From: Cycas panzhihuaensis
Taxonomy: Eukaryota; Cycadophyta
DNA length: 64,000 nt
Direction of reading: 5' to 3'
Assembly: GCA_023213395.1 (NCBI GenBank)
Contig: CM041465.1
Location: forward strand, 151,225,741-151,289,740
Shown: positions 28,546-40,863 of the stretch, piece after piece
Layout: each line of letters begins with the position of its first letter
Position numbering within the stretch: the stretch's first letter is position 1
Notes under the pieces: model-generated
What the model was told of the DNA's origin: nothing
What the model saw: only the letters and a program-made list of their open reading frames with translations
Database searches by the model: none
Translations under genes and position numbers: made by a program

Positions 28546-28813
28546 TAAGGACATTACCACACCAATATTTTCTACAAAGTAAGAAGTTCAGATAACTCAA
28601 AGGACATAATATGGCAATAATGTGCTCTCTTTATTATCAATAAGAATAGCATTGCATATGATGGATACTTATAAGGACACTAAAAAGGAACAAATATATA
28701 TAATGGTATGCTATCATGTATGATCTTGATATACAATAATCCTCATTTTATATTCAATGAGCCTTAAATAGACAAGAAAGACTTTTCATACAAAATACCA
28801 TTGGTGGTACCTA
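28546..28813 (-). repeat. 3' end of the 5' LTR of gypsy C
   Basis: The minus strand contains a TATA-like ctatttaaggctc (near 28755-28767), an AATAAA signal near 28640 and ends TA (expected CA) before the primer site. The start of this LTR is on the far side of copia D, outside the window. Confidence 0.5.
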
Positions 28814-29193
28814 TGGCTTTTATTAGATTAGCATCAAGATCAAATATCAATATGCATTCAATAATAAAACTCAATGAAGCAAATGAAATATTAAACAATA
28901 GAGAAAATATGAGCAAATAGCTATGGGCAAATTAGTTACACCATGTGTCTGTATTCTGGAAGAGCTTCTACATCAATAAACTTCCAAATATATAAATGTG
29001 AAGTATGGAGCTTAATTTATAAGTATACTATGGGTATTTCCATCAATATTTTTGGCTAACATATCAACAAAGGTGGCAGACCTATTAAATCCTTACATTA
29101 TAATTAAATTACAAAGAGGGGTCACTTGAAGTATATAATACACAAATATGCAAATGTTACATTATAATAAAGGGGTCATTACAAGTTTTAACA
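28814..29193 (-). repeat. 3' LTR of copia D
   Basis: On the minus strand it begins TGTTAAAACTTG after a purine tract (AAGGGAGGA, 29194-29202) and probably ends AAAAGCCA at 28814. It contains a TATA box (ttataaatta, near 29013) and AATAAA near 28823. The length of 380 bp matches the LTR of the related copia B. The inner end is inferred. Confidence 0.65.
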
Positions 29194-29202
29194 TCCTCCC
29201 TT
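29194..29202 (-). promoter_or_regulatory. polypurine tract of copia D
   Basis: AAGGGAGGA on the minus strand, the same as in copia B. Confidence 0.8.
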
Positions 29203-30860
29203 CATGACAACTTCATTACATCATATGCCAAGGTCATGTCAAAATTGTTTAAACTTTGGTTTACCAAGTGCTTTGGTGAAGATATTTATAACTTAGTCCT
29301 CAATTGGTTGATAAATGAGATATACTTCTCCATTTTGAGCATGCTCATGGATGAAATGATGATGGACCTCTATGTGCTTAGTTCTAGCATAGAAAATTAG
29401 ATTCTTCATCATCTTCAACACACTTTGGTTGTCATAATAAAAAATGATGGGCATAATTTACTGAAATCCAAGCTCTAAGAGAATCCTTATGAGTTAAATC
29501 AACTTTATAGTAGTGTGGATAGCTACTTTGTATTCAACTTTAGTGGAGGAAAAGGCAATATTTAGTTGCTTCTTACATCTCCAAGAGATTATAGCTGAAT
29601 CCATGTCAAAACAATATCTTAAAGTTGAGTGGTGTGTATCTTAGCAACCTGCCCAATCAGCATATGTGTGTCCTTTCAGGGTAAGAGATTTAGTTTGGTT
29701 ATAGTCAAGTCTAAACTGATGTATACCATGAATGTATTTGAGAATCTTAGTTATGGATTTTTAGTGGGATACTTTGGGCTTTAACATATATCTAGAATAG
29801 ATCCTAACTGCATAAGAAATATTCAGCGAGTGTGGGTGAGATAGATAAGACTCCTAACTAACTACTAGTACAAGGTGGAATCAAATAATTTGCCTTGCTT
29901 ATCCAGGTTTAGCTTAGTTTCTATTTTTATGGGAATTAGTGCTAGTTTATAATTTGTCATCCTAAATTATTGCAAGAGTTCATTAGCATATTTTGATTGA
30001 GATAGACAGGTATGGCATGGTTCCTTCCAAACTTCAATTCCAAGGAAATAATGAAGCAACCCAAGATCTATCATCTCAAAGTTACTTTTTAGTTCAGATT
30101 GTAGCCAAGCTATGCATTCAATGGCATTGCCTATGATTTCTAAATCATCCACATAAAGTAAAATAATGGTGATCAAGTTTTCTCTAACCCAAATATACAA
30201 ATCTAAGTTAGAGGGCGAACGATGGAATCTATGCTAAATGAAGAAAGCATTAATTTTTGTATACAAGGCATGTGGTTCTTGCTTTAATCCATACAATGCT
30301 TTATTAAGCTTACAAACTAAGTGTTCTTTGCCTAGAACAATGTAGCTAAGAAGTTGCTCTAGGAAAACCTCTTCTGTAAGCTCTCCATTAAGGAAGGCAC
30401 TCTTCACATCCATTTGGTAGATTAGCAAGTTGAATTGGGTTGCTAGTGACATTAGCAAACAAAATGTGGTCATATTAGCTACTAGTGCAAAGGTCTCATC
30501 GTACTCTATCCTCTCCTATTATTTGAAACCTTTTACAATAAGATGAGATTTGTGATGCTTGGTGGTGTCTTCTACATGGAACTTGGTCTTATATAGCCAT
30601 TGACAATCAATTGGCCTTTTCCTAGGTGGCAATTCTATGAGATCCCAAGTTTTATTTTTCAAGATGGCGTTCATCTCTATATCCATGGCTACTTTCCATG
30701 TTTGGTCTTTGACTACCTCGTCAAACATAGAAGGCTTAGGGGTTTCTAAGACACATTCTATTATGACAAAGTTAATGGAGTTTCTTATCTTTAATGCTCT
30801 TTTGGCAACTGTGGGAGGAGGAAGACCATCTTTTAACAATTATTGAACCCACTTGGGACG
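29203..30860 (-). pseudogene. copia D reverse transcriptase and RNase H
   Basis: The minus-strand order is NKTWDLIELPPRKRPIDCQW (30519-30839), YQMDVKSAFLNGEL and LNKALYGLKQEP (30234-30473), and the intact catalytic YVDD at 30144-30155 followed by DLGLLHYFLGIEV (29967-30200). RNase H comes next to about 29203. Stops and frame changes lie between these blocks. Confidence 0.9.
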
Positions 30861-31318
30861 TGGTTGAATAGTGGTGGCTACCACTTGAAGGTCATCAACT
30901 AAAATATATGGCATGGAGGTGCTTACATCTGATATAGTCATTGAAGTTATTGGGGCTAAAGATGAACCTAATGTATAGGAGGATGTAGATGCTAGTGGCA
31001 CTAGAATTAGTATAAGAGGCACTTCAAGTGTATGAACATCATCTTCTACTATATAATGAAGTTTTGAGAGGTCTAGGCCCTGAGTATCTTTAGCAAAAAT
31101 AACATCTTAAGTGGTGTAGGCTTGGTTTCCAACAATTTCAAATATGTTGTAGGCTTTACAACTAGGTACATAGCTAAGGAATATACACTTAATGCTTTTG
31201 TCGTCTAGCTTCTTTCTATTCTCCTTTAGAATAAGTTTGTATGATATGTATCTAAATGTTTTCAAATGTGCAACTCTTGGTTAAAGTCTTATCCAATCCT
31301 CCTCATAAGTGATGTTTC
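30861..31318 (-). pseudogene. copia D integrase C-terminus and linker
   Basis: Near 31140-31300 the minus strand encodes VAHLKTF, KKLDDKSIKCIFLSYVPSCKAYNIF, the C-terminal block of copia integrase, then a linker. At 31314-31318 it meets gypsy F. The preceding codons are found at 47889 and above, in the same frame. Confidence 0.88.
31314..31318. repeat. target-site duplication of gypsy F, left copy
   Basis: GTTTC is repeated at 47884-47888. Confidence 0.95.
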
Positions 31319-33930
31319 TGTTTCCCGGCTACCGGGAATAGACTCGGGATGCATCGACTTAGGTAAGCTCAGGTATATGTTCTTGCTCCCATCTTTACTC
31401 TTATTTGACCGAGGTCACGTAGTAGATTACCTGATGTATGCTTGCCTGTCATTCGCATGACTGCATTGCTTTCTTGCTTGATCACACTGCGTATGCCTGT
31501 TGCATGCCACTCAGCCTATGAAGACCCACTGTGGGGGCACTCCTCAGCGAGCGCCACATCCCATATGGCACTTAGCCACCCACATCGTCTCCACAGCCCC
31601 TCAGGCACCTTAGTCAGTCACGTCTTGCCCATGACAGCATTCTACCTATACTTTGATTCACTTTCCAAGTATGATAGGATCCCCAGTTGAGACCCGTCCC
31701 TCTCACTTAACCACCTGTCAGTCATCTGGGCACCAATTCCTAGCTTGTTCAGCCCTAACATACTCCCTGTTTGGCTTTAGACCCTATTTCTGACCTGATT
31801 TTGGCCTACAGGTCTACACCATTGTAAACTTAGCGGTACTGTGATATTTGTCGCGGTACCACGATGTTTACCATGGTAATGCATTTAAATTTATTTTTAA
31901 AGCAGACGGCGGTTCCGCTTTTCGGGCGCCACGTGGTGTCTGTGTCTTTTGACTTCCCCATGACTCCAAACGTTCACTTAGGGTTAGTGGAAGATAAAAA
32001 CCAAAAAGTCAATCATTCTTGTCTCTTCCTCCTCCATTTTTTGATGACACTCCTACAGCTCTCCATCATCTACTGCAAAAGAGGCATACTCTTTGGTTGC
32101 TACTCTTCCTATAGGGATCGTTGCTGCATCTCAGGCTCAGCACTAGCAGCTCAGGTCTCCTCTTACAGGTTCACATGGTGGAAAGAAGGGCATTCACAGG
32201 AACTCTCTAAGGAAAAGCTCCAAGGTCTCAATACCATAGTGGTTTTCTCACAGTGGCCTTTCCTCCAAACCAGCCTCCAAATCCTGCCAAAGGCAAGTTC
32301 TTTCTTCTATTTTTGAGCAGGAATAAACTCCTATTCTCTGCTATAAGGTACTCCCCAATAGTTGCTCTCAGATTCATGTTCTTTCCTTTAGTTTTTATTA
32401 ACAGTGCTTAGTATATTTGTTTTCCTTGACTTTGTACTCATTTAGCATTAGCTCTTTGCACCTTGTGTTGTAGTGATTCCCTTCATTTTCCTGCAAGTCC
32501 ACTTTAAGGTGGTTGTGCAAAGGGGGTGATACAAGGAAAAGTGAAGGGAGAAAGGCAGGGTTAGTCCCCCTTGCTGACCTTCTCCCCAAGGGTTCAAACC
32601 CTTCTTTTCCTTCCCCTTGCACTTATTACCTCCCTTGAAGCTGGGTTAGGGACTTGGGAGCCTATCTCTAAATCTGAACCACCGTTGGTAGCCCCTTGCC
32701 ACGCTGGTTTCAGATCCACATTTGCTGATTTTGGGCATCACATAAGCCCCAAAACTGCTCCCAGTTGGTTCATGACCCATAGCATATCCCAACTAGATGA
32801 TCTGCTACTCATAGCACCTCATCCCTTGGGTGTGCTTGCACATCATTCCGCTAGTTTTTCTCCTCTTCTATCTGCTACCCTACACAGTCAATATAGTTTA
32901 TTTCTCTTTCCTTGAGGCCACGTGGGGATTTTCGTGGGTGAGTTTGCCATTCTGAGGTTAACTGTTTTACTTTGGGTACCGGTTGGTGTGATTGCTTGAT
33001 GGAGTCTTGTTTGGAGTTCTTTGGAGTAATGTGCACGTGTTCTTGATTTAGTTTGATTTTAGCTCCTTTATATTTATATATATATATATATATAGTAGAT
33101 ATATTTGGTATCCCCTCTTCTGAGAGGGAGAAACTTGCATGTTTTGACTGACAAGTTTTGCGATAGCGAAGATACACACGAGATGAGCCGATTAACAGGT
33201 TAGTCTCTTGTTAGTTGCTTTTCTTCGTTTCTTTTTTTTTGCTGCTTTGCCTTGCTTTACTTCTTTCGCATACTTTGGGGAGGTAAGTTAGCCCCTTCAA
33301 CTACTCATGGTAACCATCGTCGGCCGGTCTTACCTACGTAACAAGTTGGAGTGGGAAGGTGCATAAAGCAATGAGAATCGCAACACTTTATTTGCACGCC
33401 GTGTCCAGGTATTTGTCTTTTCCTATAGCATTTTTCCCCAATGCATATGTTTGCATATAAAAATACATAGGAAATGGAAAAAGGGAAGGAATACATATTT
33501 GCATTTGTGTATCTTTTATTCGTAGTTGTTTTTATTACGCGTAGGTAGTTTTTCCTTGAATGTGAGCCACTCGTCCCTTACTTCTTTGATTAGCCCACAT
33601 GTAGAATATTTCACTACGCACACCCCACCTACACGTTGTCTTCTCTCTTCTTTGAGAATGCGCAACCCTTTAGGTCCCTTCTTCCTCTTCCTGGCCATCT
33701 AAGGGGTAGGAGGGCCTCACCTTTGGGATGACCCAAGGCCTCGCCTTGTGTCCCTCTCCTAAGATCACCTTGAAGCAATTAGGTGCCATTTGTAGGTCCT
33801 CAATCCGCGCTTCAATGCAGAGATGCCCTGCGTGGTGATTCCTTGCCGATTGATCTGACTCTTAACCTAACTCAGTTTTATATAGTCATATCTTACTAGG
33901 CATAAGAGACCACCCCACGGAAGCATTTCA
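31319..33930 (+). repeat. 5' LTR of gypsy F
   Basis: The 2612-bp LTR starts TGTTTCCCGGCTACCGGG and ends AAGCATTTCA. It contains a TATA-rich stretch (33067-33094) and a perfect splice-donor-like GAGGTAAGT at 33280-33288. The open frames inside (for example 31864-32316) do not resemble known proteins. Confidence 0.95.
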
Positions 33931-33931
33931 C

Positions 33932-33949
33932 TGGCGACCATACTGGGGA
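33932..33949 (+). promoter_or_regulatory. primer-binding site of gypsy F
   Basis: TGGCGACCATACTGGGGA follows the LTR after one base. It resembles the tRNA-Arg-type site known from Tat/Ogre elements; I could not align it to a tRNA here. Confidence 0.75.
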
Positions 33950-34098
33950 CTGCCAGTAAGGGAACTAGTTTTTCTTCTCTTCCTGTTGGTGTTCTTACTT
34001 TTAGGCAATCCTCTTGACTTACTTTTTAGTTGGGCAGCCCCCAACATGTTTGTTTCATACCCTTTTCTCTCTTCTAACAACTTTCATTAAGATGTTGT

Positions 34099-36395
34099 AT
34101 GTGATGTTTCTCACGTCGTTTGCGAGGTTTGTCGCCATTGTTAGAAGACCCATCGTATCATTCCCTTCCGTCGTCAGATTCTGATTCGACAATGGAAGGC
34201 TATCATTTCGATTGGGCCTACCATACCTTGGTCTCGGGAACTCAAGAGTTTCCCGTGTCCGTTCTGGGATCCACCCAAGAGGGTGACGATCCTATTTATT
34301 ACCTAGGTGACCAGCCTCACCCCTCTGACCTTCATCCTTCTGCTTATGCAGTAGAAGGCTCACCTCTTCATGAGATTCACCATCCGATTGGTGATTCTTA
34401 TGAGGAGTGCCCTGAGAGATCTCCGTCATTTGAGATTCCATCGACCTCTTATGGTTACGAAGATACCCCTCCCGCTGATGTGATTGAAGCCATTAGCGAG
34501 TACTTTCAAGCGACTCGCCTTCAACCACATCCTAGGTGGTTTAAAGAAGCCTTGCGTGGTAGGGCACATTCTTCATCTGCACTTGTACCTCTTACGATGG
34601 GTAATCCTTCTGTTCATACGCACTCATCCCACTATGTGTTTACACCTACTTTGGGGACAAGTGTCACACCTTTTATTCCTAGTCATGGTCTTAGTTCTTC
34701 AGGACCTATTTGCGGTGTGTCCTTTCCCCAACTTAGGGTTAGCATGCCTTTTCCAAGTCAAGCGAACGTGCCACCCCTAAACATGGCACATGCATTCCCT
34801 AGTAGGCCTAGAGGTCCTACTAGTACTACTGCCACTAACTATATAGGACCTGCTCCTATATATGTTCAAAGCCCATCCAATGGTCCTTCCCTTTACTTAC
34901 CTCTGGGTTATGCATCTCAACCTTAGGGATAGGGTAAGGGAAACCATCTTCTAACCTGTGGGGTGGACCCGTTACACCCATATAGGTTTGCACCACCTAC
35001 GAGTGGCCCATATGGGCAGAATCTAGTCCCACACCCTCCATTTTCACCATCCAGCATGACTTCTTTTACTGCGCCTTCACAAGGGAACCGAGCTCCCTTC
35101 TAAAACATTTATCCTTAAGCCCTCTTCCAACAAGGGGCGTTTCCCCAAGGAGGGATGGGTTTACCACCCCCATCCATTCCTTGCTCATTGTCATTTGTCG
35201 ACCCTATGGCCCATGTAAAAGCATGTCCCTTCATGGATTATAGGTCGACGCTGCTATCTATTGAGGCTTTAAGAACTAACCTGTCGCCTCACCCTCCTGA
35301 AGTTCCCAAATTCGATGGAACTTCATCATAAGACCCAGTTGAACACGTGCGTAATTTTTCTATGGTGTGTATAGACTACTGGGCTTACGACCATATCCTA
35401 ATGAAACTATTTTTACGATCCTTATAGGGCGACGCCCTTAAATGGTTCTATCGTCTCCCTGCCCACTTTATCTTTTCATTCCAGCAATTGGTGGACAAAT
35501 TCATCAACTACTTTGATGTAGCCCATCTATTCGAGAGCGGAATAAAATCTCTCCTTTCACTTAAACAAGGTCACAATGAAATGAATTATGACTTTGTGAG
35601 ACGATTCCATGACCTCCTTCACTCCACTAAGGCCACGTTGCCCAAGGAGTTGAAGAGAGATCTTTTCATTAATGCACTTTACCCTGAAGTACATGTGGAA
35701 GTCCTTAAAATGGAGGCAACCATGTACAACTCTGCGATCGCGAAATGCTTAGCATTAGAGGGTATTGAGATCCAAGCCAGACTCAAGAGGCCTTTTAAGC
35801 CCTCACAACGCCGTGAGGCACCTCCCCCAACTAAGGAAACTAAACCTTCGTAACCCACCAGGTCTACTTCTCGTTTGATTGAGAGGACTTTAAACCCCCT
35901 TACTTCTGCCATACGCTCATTTGAGCGCATGATGAAGGAGCTTAAACTCCAAACCCCTTCATCGCCAACCTCTAACAAACAAATCCAATAAGCCTCTCAT
36001 GTTATTCCCCCCAAAGGGGGTAGTACCCAACCTTCTCAGGTGAGGAAAGCCGACCCTCTACTTGAGAAGAAATGGTGCCCTGTCCACGGGGAATGCTTTC
36101 ATGATGACTCGCATTGTCGGGTGCAACACTCTCATGATGCCCCTCCACGTGATTCGTCTCTCAGACGGGCATCGAGGCCCAATCTCAATCAACCCATTCA
36201 TAAGGATCTGTTTCCCAAACATGGGGAGCATGGTCGCAATGCTCAACAAAGAAATAACTGGAACCAGGGTAGATCCCCCGATTCTCGCCCTTCACACGAT
36301 AGAAGGAAGGGTGCGTGAGGTTCATCATCCTCTTCGTATTCCCCTTACCGCCGTGCTCTTCGCCTTCGTAATCCCATAACAAGGGAAAGAAGGTA
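34099..36395 (+). pseudogene. gypsy F gag
   Basis: The start ATG at 34099, deduced from the homologous start of G, is followed at once by TGA where G has CGA. Residues RLRGL.PLLEDPS then match G. The N-terminal part is Pro/Ser-rich with a YGYEDTPP motif. The retrotransposon gag domain at about 35290-35790 shows PKFDGTSS, WAYDHILMKLF, ALKWFYRLPA and NYFDVAHLFESG, followed by FVRRFHDLL. A His/Cys motif CPVHGECFHDDSHC (about 36075-36120) probably serves as the zinc finger. Stops occur at 34924, 35851 and elsewhere. Confidence 0.88.
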
Positions 36396-37211
36396 ATTCA
36401 GATGCTTGAGACCACTCCCCTTTATGCCTTAACTCGGTCTCAAGCCGCGAAAGAGATAGCTGGCACCTCTGCATCTACATCACATCTTGATCCTCCTCTG
36501 GAAGTTGTTCCTCTAGAAATTTCTTTACTTCCTAAGAACATTTCCATCCACCCTGGTCGCTTCGACTTTAGGAGAGCCCTTACCCAACCCACAGGGAAGG
36601 GTAAGCCTTTTTCTATAGTTGAAGAGCTTCATACCATGGCTGCCGGGGTGTCCATCATGGACATCTTGAGAAGCTACCCCGAGTAATGAACACTCCTCCT
36701 AGAAGCTTTAAGATTGAATGACGCACCTATTCACGCTTTGGGCACAACCCAAAGTTGTGAACCCGTCATCTCCTTTGATCCTAGAGATCTTCCCCCAACC
36801 AGTGGAAGGGAATGCCAATGGAACTTCCCTTCTACGATTACCATAGACACACCTGATTGTATATTGCAAAGGACCGTCATGGACAACAGTTCTTCCATGA
36901 ATACTATGCCCTTGCGTGTCATGCAAGAGCTTGGAATTTCTACCTTAGAACCCGTTCCATGGTGATGTCAAGGCTACGATGGTAGCGAGAAGACTCCCTT
37001 GGGATCTGTCTCGATACCTCTCACCCTTGAGGATAAGACTGTCCTTGCCGACATCGTTGTCCTTGATGTAGATGTTGATTACAGCCTCCTCCTGGGTCAA
37101 CCATGGCTTGATCAAATGGGAGCCGTGTATTCCACCCGTTGGGGGCAACTTAAGTTTGTCCATAACGGACAAATGAGAGTTATCTCCTATGAGCGACCAC
37201 TCATGAAATAA
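36396..37211 (+). pseudogene. gypsy F aspartic protease
   Basis: After a LETTPLYALTRSQAAK segment, the protease region shows ITIDTPDCILQRTVMDNSSSMNTMPLRVMQELGI (near 36835-36945). The expected active-site D-N-G-S has Gly changed to Ser. The following SIPLTLEDKTVLADIVVLDVDVDYSLLLGQPWLDQMGAV is the typical protease-to-RT block. Confidence 0.85.
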
Positions 37212-37869
37212 ACTAGACCATCTACCCAAGTGAGCCACGGCCATACGAAGGGAAGTAAAAGCCCTTCTAATCATGCCTTGGCCTGCTCCATTGGTATTCT
37301 CACTTCTTCTAGTTATGAAGAAAATCCTGCATCTTCTTCTTCTGGTTTAACTTGTTTTACCCCCATCGACGTTGGAAGCTATGGATACCTCACCATGTTT
37401 AGTGACGATGGGTCTCATAGTGAGGATGAGGACCTTCCTCACTCGGTTTCCTTCCTTTGCGCTAGTGGGGGGCATTCTTCTTACTCTAGGTCTCAACCTA
37501 GGATCCCTTTTGTCATAGAGCCCGATCACTCTCTTGTATCACACACCGTTGCGCATGTTGACCAGCAGATCCATGGCTCTCTCCTTCCATCACCTTCCAT
37601 AAGTGATGGCGTCGAGAGTTTCCCTCCTGCCTCTTATAAGGGATCTCTCCTTGACTCTCCCTTAGAGTCCCTAGGGATGTTGGGCAGCCTATAGGTCACC
37701 CTGGTTCTATTGCTCCCATACCATCCTACACCTCGTCCATTCGCAGTTAAGTCATCTATGGGATGGACTACTTCAAGGATGACAAGGCCTTACTGAAGCA
37801 CTTAGCGAGCTGCACGCCCAACTTACCTTCTGGTCACTAGAAGCTTGGGCACCAGAAGATCTTAGCGAT
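37212..37869 (+). pseudogene. gypsy F protease-RT linker
   Basis: A Ser-rich, acidic spacer of about 150 residues (37230-37694) without a recognised domain. G keeps a diverged version at 55480-55800 with the shared sense of TCFTPIDVGSYGYL, which fixes where G lost pol. Confidence 0.6.
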
Positions 37870-39630
37870 TGGGTCCATGTTAGTTGACCTAATTTCATCC
37901 TCCATTCTGTCTCCTCCTGTTGATCTTGCCCCTCTCCATTTCGAGGAGGGGAATGCCATGTGTATGGGGGCAACCCAGGACATAGTCCTCGCCCCAGGTA
38001 AGATCATTAAGGTAGGGATGGAATGTACCCCTGATGAAGTAAGGGAATACTCCCTTCTATTCTAGGAATTCTGGGATGTGTTCGCGTAGGACTACTCTGA
38101 CATGAAGGGAATTGACCTCCATCATCACCCACAACCTCACAACTATTCTTAGCGCTCATCCTGTGTGCCAGAAGCAGCGTCCTCTTCATCCCAAACTTTC
38201 AGCTGCCATCAAGATGGAGGTTGAAAAACTCTTGGATGCTGGACTTATCTCTTTCATCGATTACCCTAAGTGGGTATCGAACATTGTTCCCGTTGCTAAG
38301 AAGAATGGGACCTTTTGGATATGTGTTGATTTTCGTGACATTAATAACGCATGTCCCAAAGACAACTTCCCACTCCCCTTTATCGATCAAATAATCGATT
38401 GAACTGCCGAATTCGAAGTCATGTCCTTAATAGATGGATTTTCCGGCTACAATCAAATCCAGATATCTCCTAAAGACTACCATAAGATGACCTTCACTAC
38501 ACCATGGGGTACCTTTGCCTACAAGGCAATGCCCTTTGGTGTTAAAAATGCAGGTGCTACTTATCAGAGAGCCATGTATTTCATTTTTCATGACCTCATT
38601 AATAACACGTTGGAGGTCTTCATGGATGACATGATGGGTCTCTCTCATACTAAAGCCCATCATCCCTCCTACTTGTGGGCCATCTTCACACGATGCCGTA
38701 AGTACCATGTCAGTCTAAACCTGCTTAAATGCGTGTTTGCTATCACTTCAGGCAAACTCTTGGGTTTTCTTGTATTAAAGCAAGGAATCCAAATCAATCT
38801 AGATAAAGTCAAGGTAATCCTTGACATGCCGCCTCCTAGAACCCAATGACAGATTAAGTCGTTTCTAGGTAGGCTCGGTTTCCTTAGGCATTTTTTGGCA
38901 GACTTTGCTATAAACGCTAAATCCCTTACCAACCTATTGAAGAAAGGAGCCCTATTTATTTGGTCTAATAAGACCCAATAAGCCTTTGTAGGACTCAAGG
39001 AAGCTCTCGCTTTCGCTCCTATGTTGGCGCCTCCTCGTTTTGATAGGCCCTTCATCTTATATACCTCAGCAACCGATGAATCCCTAGGCGTAATCCTTGT
39101 ATAGGAGGACGATTCAGGAACCGAGAGAGCAATCTATTTTATCAGTCGCACTCTCGTGGCTATTGAACTTAATTATCCTCCCGCCGAGAAGGAATGCCTC
39201 TCCTTAGTCCACATAACCAAGAAGTTTAGACATTACTTGCTCGATAATACCACTAAGGTGATCATCCAATCCAATCCCTTGCGTTATTTGCTTACTCGTT
39301 CAGACTTGATAGGTATGGTAGGTCGTTGGACCATCCTGCTTCAAGAGTTTGACATGTAAGTCATTAACAGGAAGTCAAAAAAGGGAATGAAGGTGGCAGA
39401 GCAGTTAGCCAACGCTGCCATTCCCAGCACAAGTGGCGTGCCCGTTGATGACTCTTTCCCTGACAAGTCTATCATAACCATCCAGGGTACTTCTCCTCAA
39501 CCACTCGCTGATAGCGAGTGGTATGCTAACATCATGCGGTATTTGACTCAGCAGGAATACCGCTTTGAAGCCAACAACACAAAGTTAGATCACGCATCTG
39601 TGCCACCGCTAGACAATACTTCCTCATAGA
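37870..39630 (+). pseudogene. gypsy F reverse transcriptase and first RNase H
   Basis: RT motifs are VEKLLDAGLI, YPKWVSNIVPVAKKNGTFW.CVDFRDIN, SLIDGFSGYNQI, MPFGVKNAGATYQRAM and the catalytic FMDD at 38619-38630, then LGFLVLKQGIQINLDKV. RNase H follows: LYTSATDESLGVILV, IYFISRTL, YPPAEKECLSLVH and LRYLLTR. Stops near 38400, 38847, 38979, 39103 and 39357 fit CGA to TGA, CAA to TAA or CAG to TAG. Confidence 0.93.
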
Positions 39631-40761
39631 TGAAGTGTTGTACAAGAGATCCTTCGATGGGATCTTGCTTCACTGCATCGCTTCTGATGAAGCAAACCAA
39701 ATACTCCACGAATGCCATCATGGCATTTGTGGGGGACACTTTGGGGGCCAATCCATGGCCCAAAGGATCCTCTGTATGGGTTATTATTGGTTGTCCCTTT
39801 TTAAGGACACCCACATTTATGCCCTGAGATGTCGGCAATGCCAAGAGTACGCTAATATCTCTCATATGCCTTCCCAAGCCTTGCACCCTATCATATCTCC
39901 ATGGCCCTTTTTTCAATAGGGTTTAGACCTCATTGGTGCCATATCACCACCTTCTTCTGCACAGCATAAGTACATCTTGACCGCTACTGAATATTTCACC
40001 AAATAGGCAGAGGCAATCCCCCTATCCACTACGCCTGGCAAGACAATAGCCACCATCGTCTACTAGCACATCATTTGTCGTTTTAGGATTCCAGACGTCT
40101 TGATCACGGATAATGGAACCTCCTTTTGTAACAAGGAGATGGATGAGCTTTGCGAGAAATTTAAGATTTTGCATAAGACCTCATCTCCTTATTACCCCCA
40201 AGCAAACGGACAAGTTGAATCATTCAACAAAACCCTCGTTAATATTCTAAAGAAAACCGTTGTGCAATCTCAAAGAGATTGGCACCTCCAACTCCCTTCC
40301 GCTTTGTGGGCCTATCGTACTTCTATCCATACGCTATTGGAATGATGCCATTCTCTTTAGTCTACAGGACTGAGGCGGTACTCCCACTAGAAGTGGAGAT
40401 CCCCTCTCTACGGGTCTCCCTTAGAGGTCTTATCGATGAGGAGTCTATCCGCTAGGCTCATCTCCTAGATATCGAGGCCCTAGATGAGAAGCGCTTAATG
40501 TCTTATCAAAATTTTGCTTCAAAAGCCTACCTGCAAAGGACCCATGACAAACATCTCTGTGCTCGTCCTTTGTACCCTGGGGACCACGTTCTCAAGTTGG
40601 AATATCTCTATGATCGTCTGACCAAATTTGGGCCTAAATAGGTTGGTCCTTTCGTCATTCTCGAGAGCCTCAACAATGGCGCCTATAGGATTGCCACCTT
40701 GGAAGGCCTGGAATTTGAGAAGGCAGTCAACGGGAAACTCTTTAAGAAGTTTTACGCATGA
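39631..40761 (+). pseudogene. gypsy F integrase
   Basis: A His-His-Cys-Cys zinc domain (HECHHGICGGHFGG...YALRCRQCQEY) is followed by the catalytic core with Asp codons at 39926-39928 and 40109-40111 (ITDNGTSF) and Glu at 40217-40219 (ANGQVESFNK), then ALWAYRTS. The C-terminal part has YPGDHVLKLE and ends NGKLFKKFYA with TGA at 40759-40761. Two Trp codons are TAG (for example 39917-39919) and one Gln is TAG. Confidence 0.92.
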
Positions 40762-40793
40762 CCCCTTGGCGATCCCTTCGCCATGCTCTGAAA

Positions 40794-40863
40794 TGAGCCT
40801 AAACTACCATCTTAAGTTGTTCCCATTCCTCCCAGCCACGGGTAGAATGGTAATTTAAGATGG
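40794..40863 (+). repeat. single hairpin unit downstream of F pol
   Basis: ACCATCTTAAGTTG ... TAATTTAAGATGG form inverted arms around an inner CCATTCC/AGAATGG pair. The same unit is tandemly repeated six times in G (56148-56640). Confidence 0.85.

Larger units (their letters stand above)
25823..28813 (-). mobile_element. Ty3/gypsy element C, 5' part
   Basis: The minus strand carries the LTR end, primer site, leader, gag and protease of gypsy C, ending exactly at the copia B LTR. Its RT side is at 8721 and below. The LTR is cut at 28813 by copia D. Confidence 0.8.
28814..31318 (-). mobile_element. Ty1/copia element D, 3' part
   Basis: The minus strand holds the integrase C-terminus, RT, RNase H, polypurine tract and 3' LTR. 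The element is split by gypsy F at 31319 and resumes at 47889 in the same frame. Its RNase H end and LTR start resemble those of copia B, so the two are related families. Confidence 0.88.

Noticed and set aside
31864-32316. A 150-codon open frame with a relative at 45873-46253.
   Set aside because: It lies in the F LTRs; similarity is due to the LTR pair, and no domain is recognised.
36708-37274. Minus-strand open frames opposite F protease.
   Set aside because: They are shadows of the protease and have no domain of their own.
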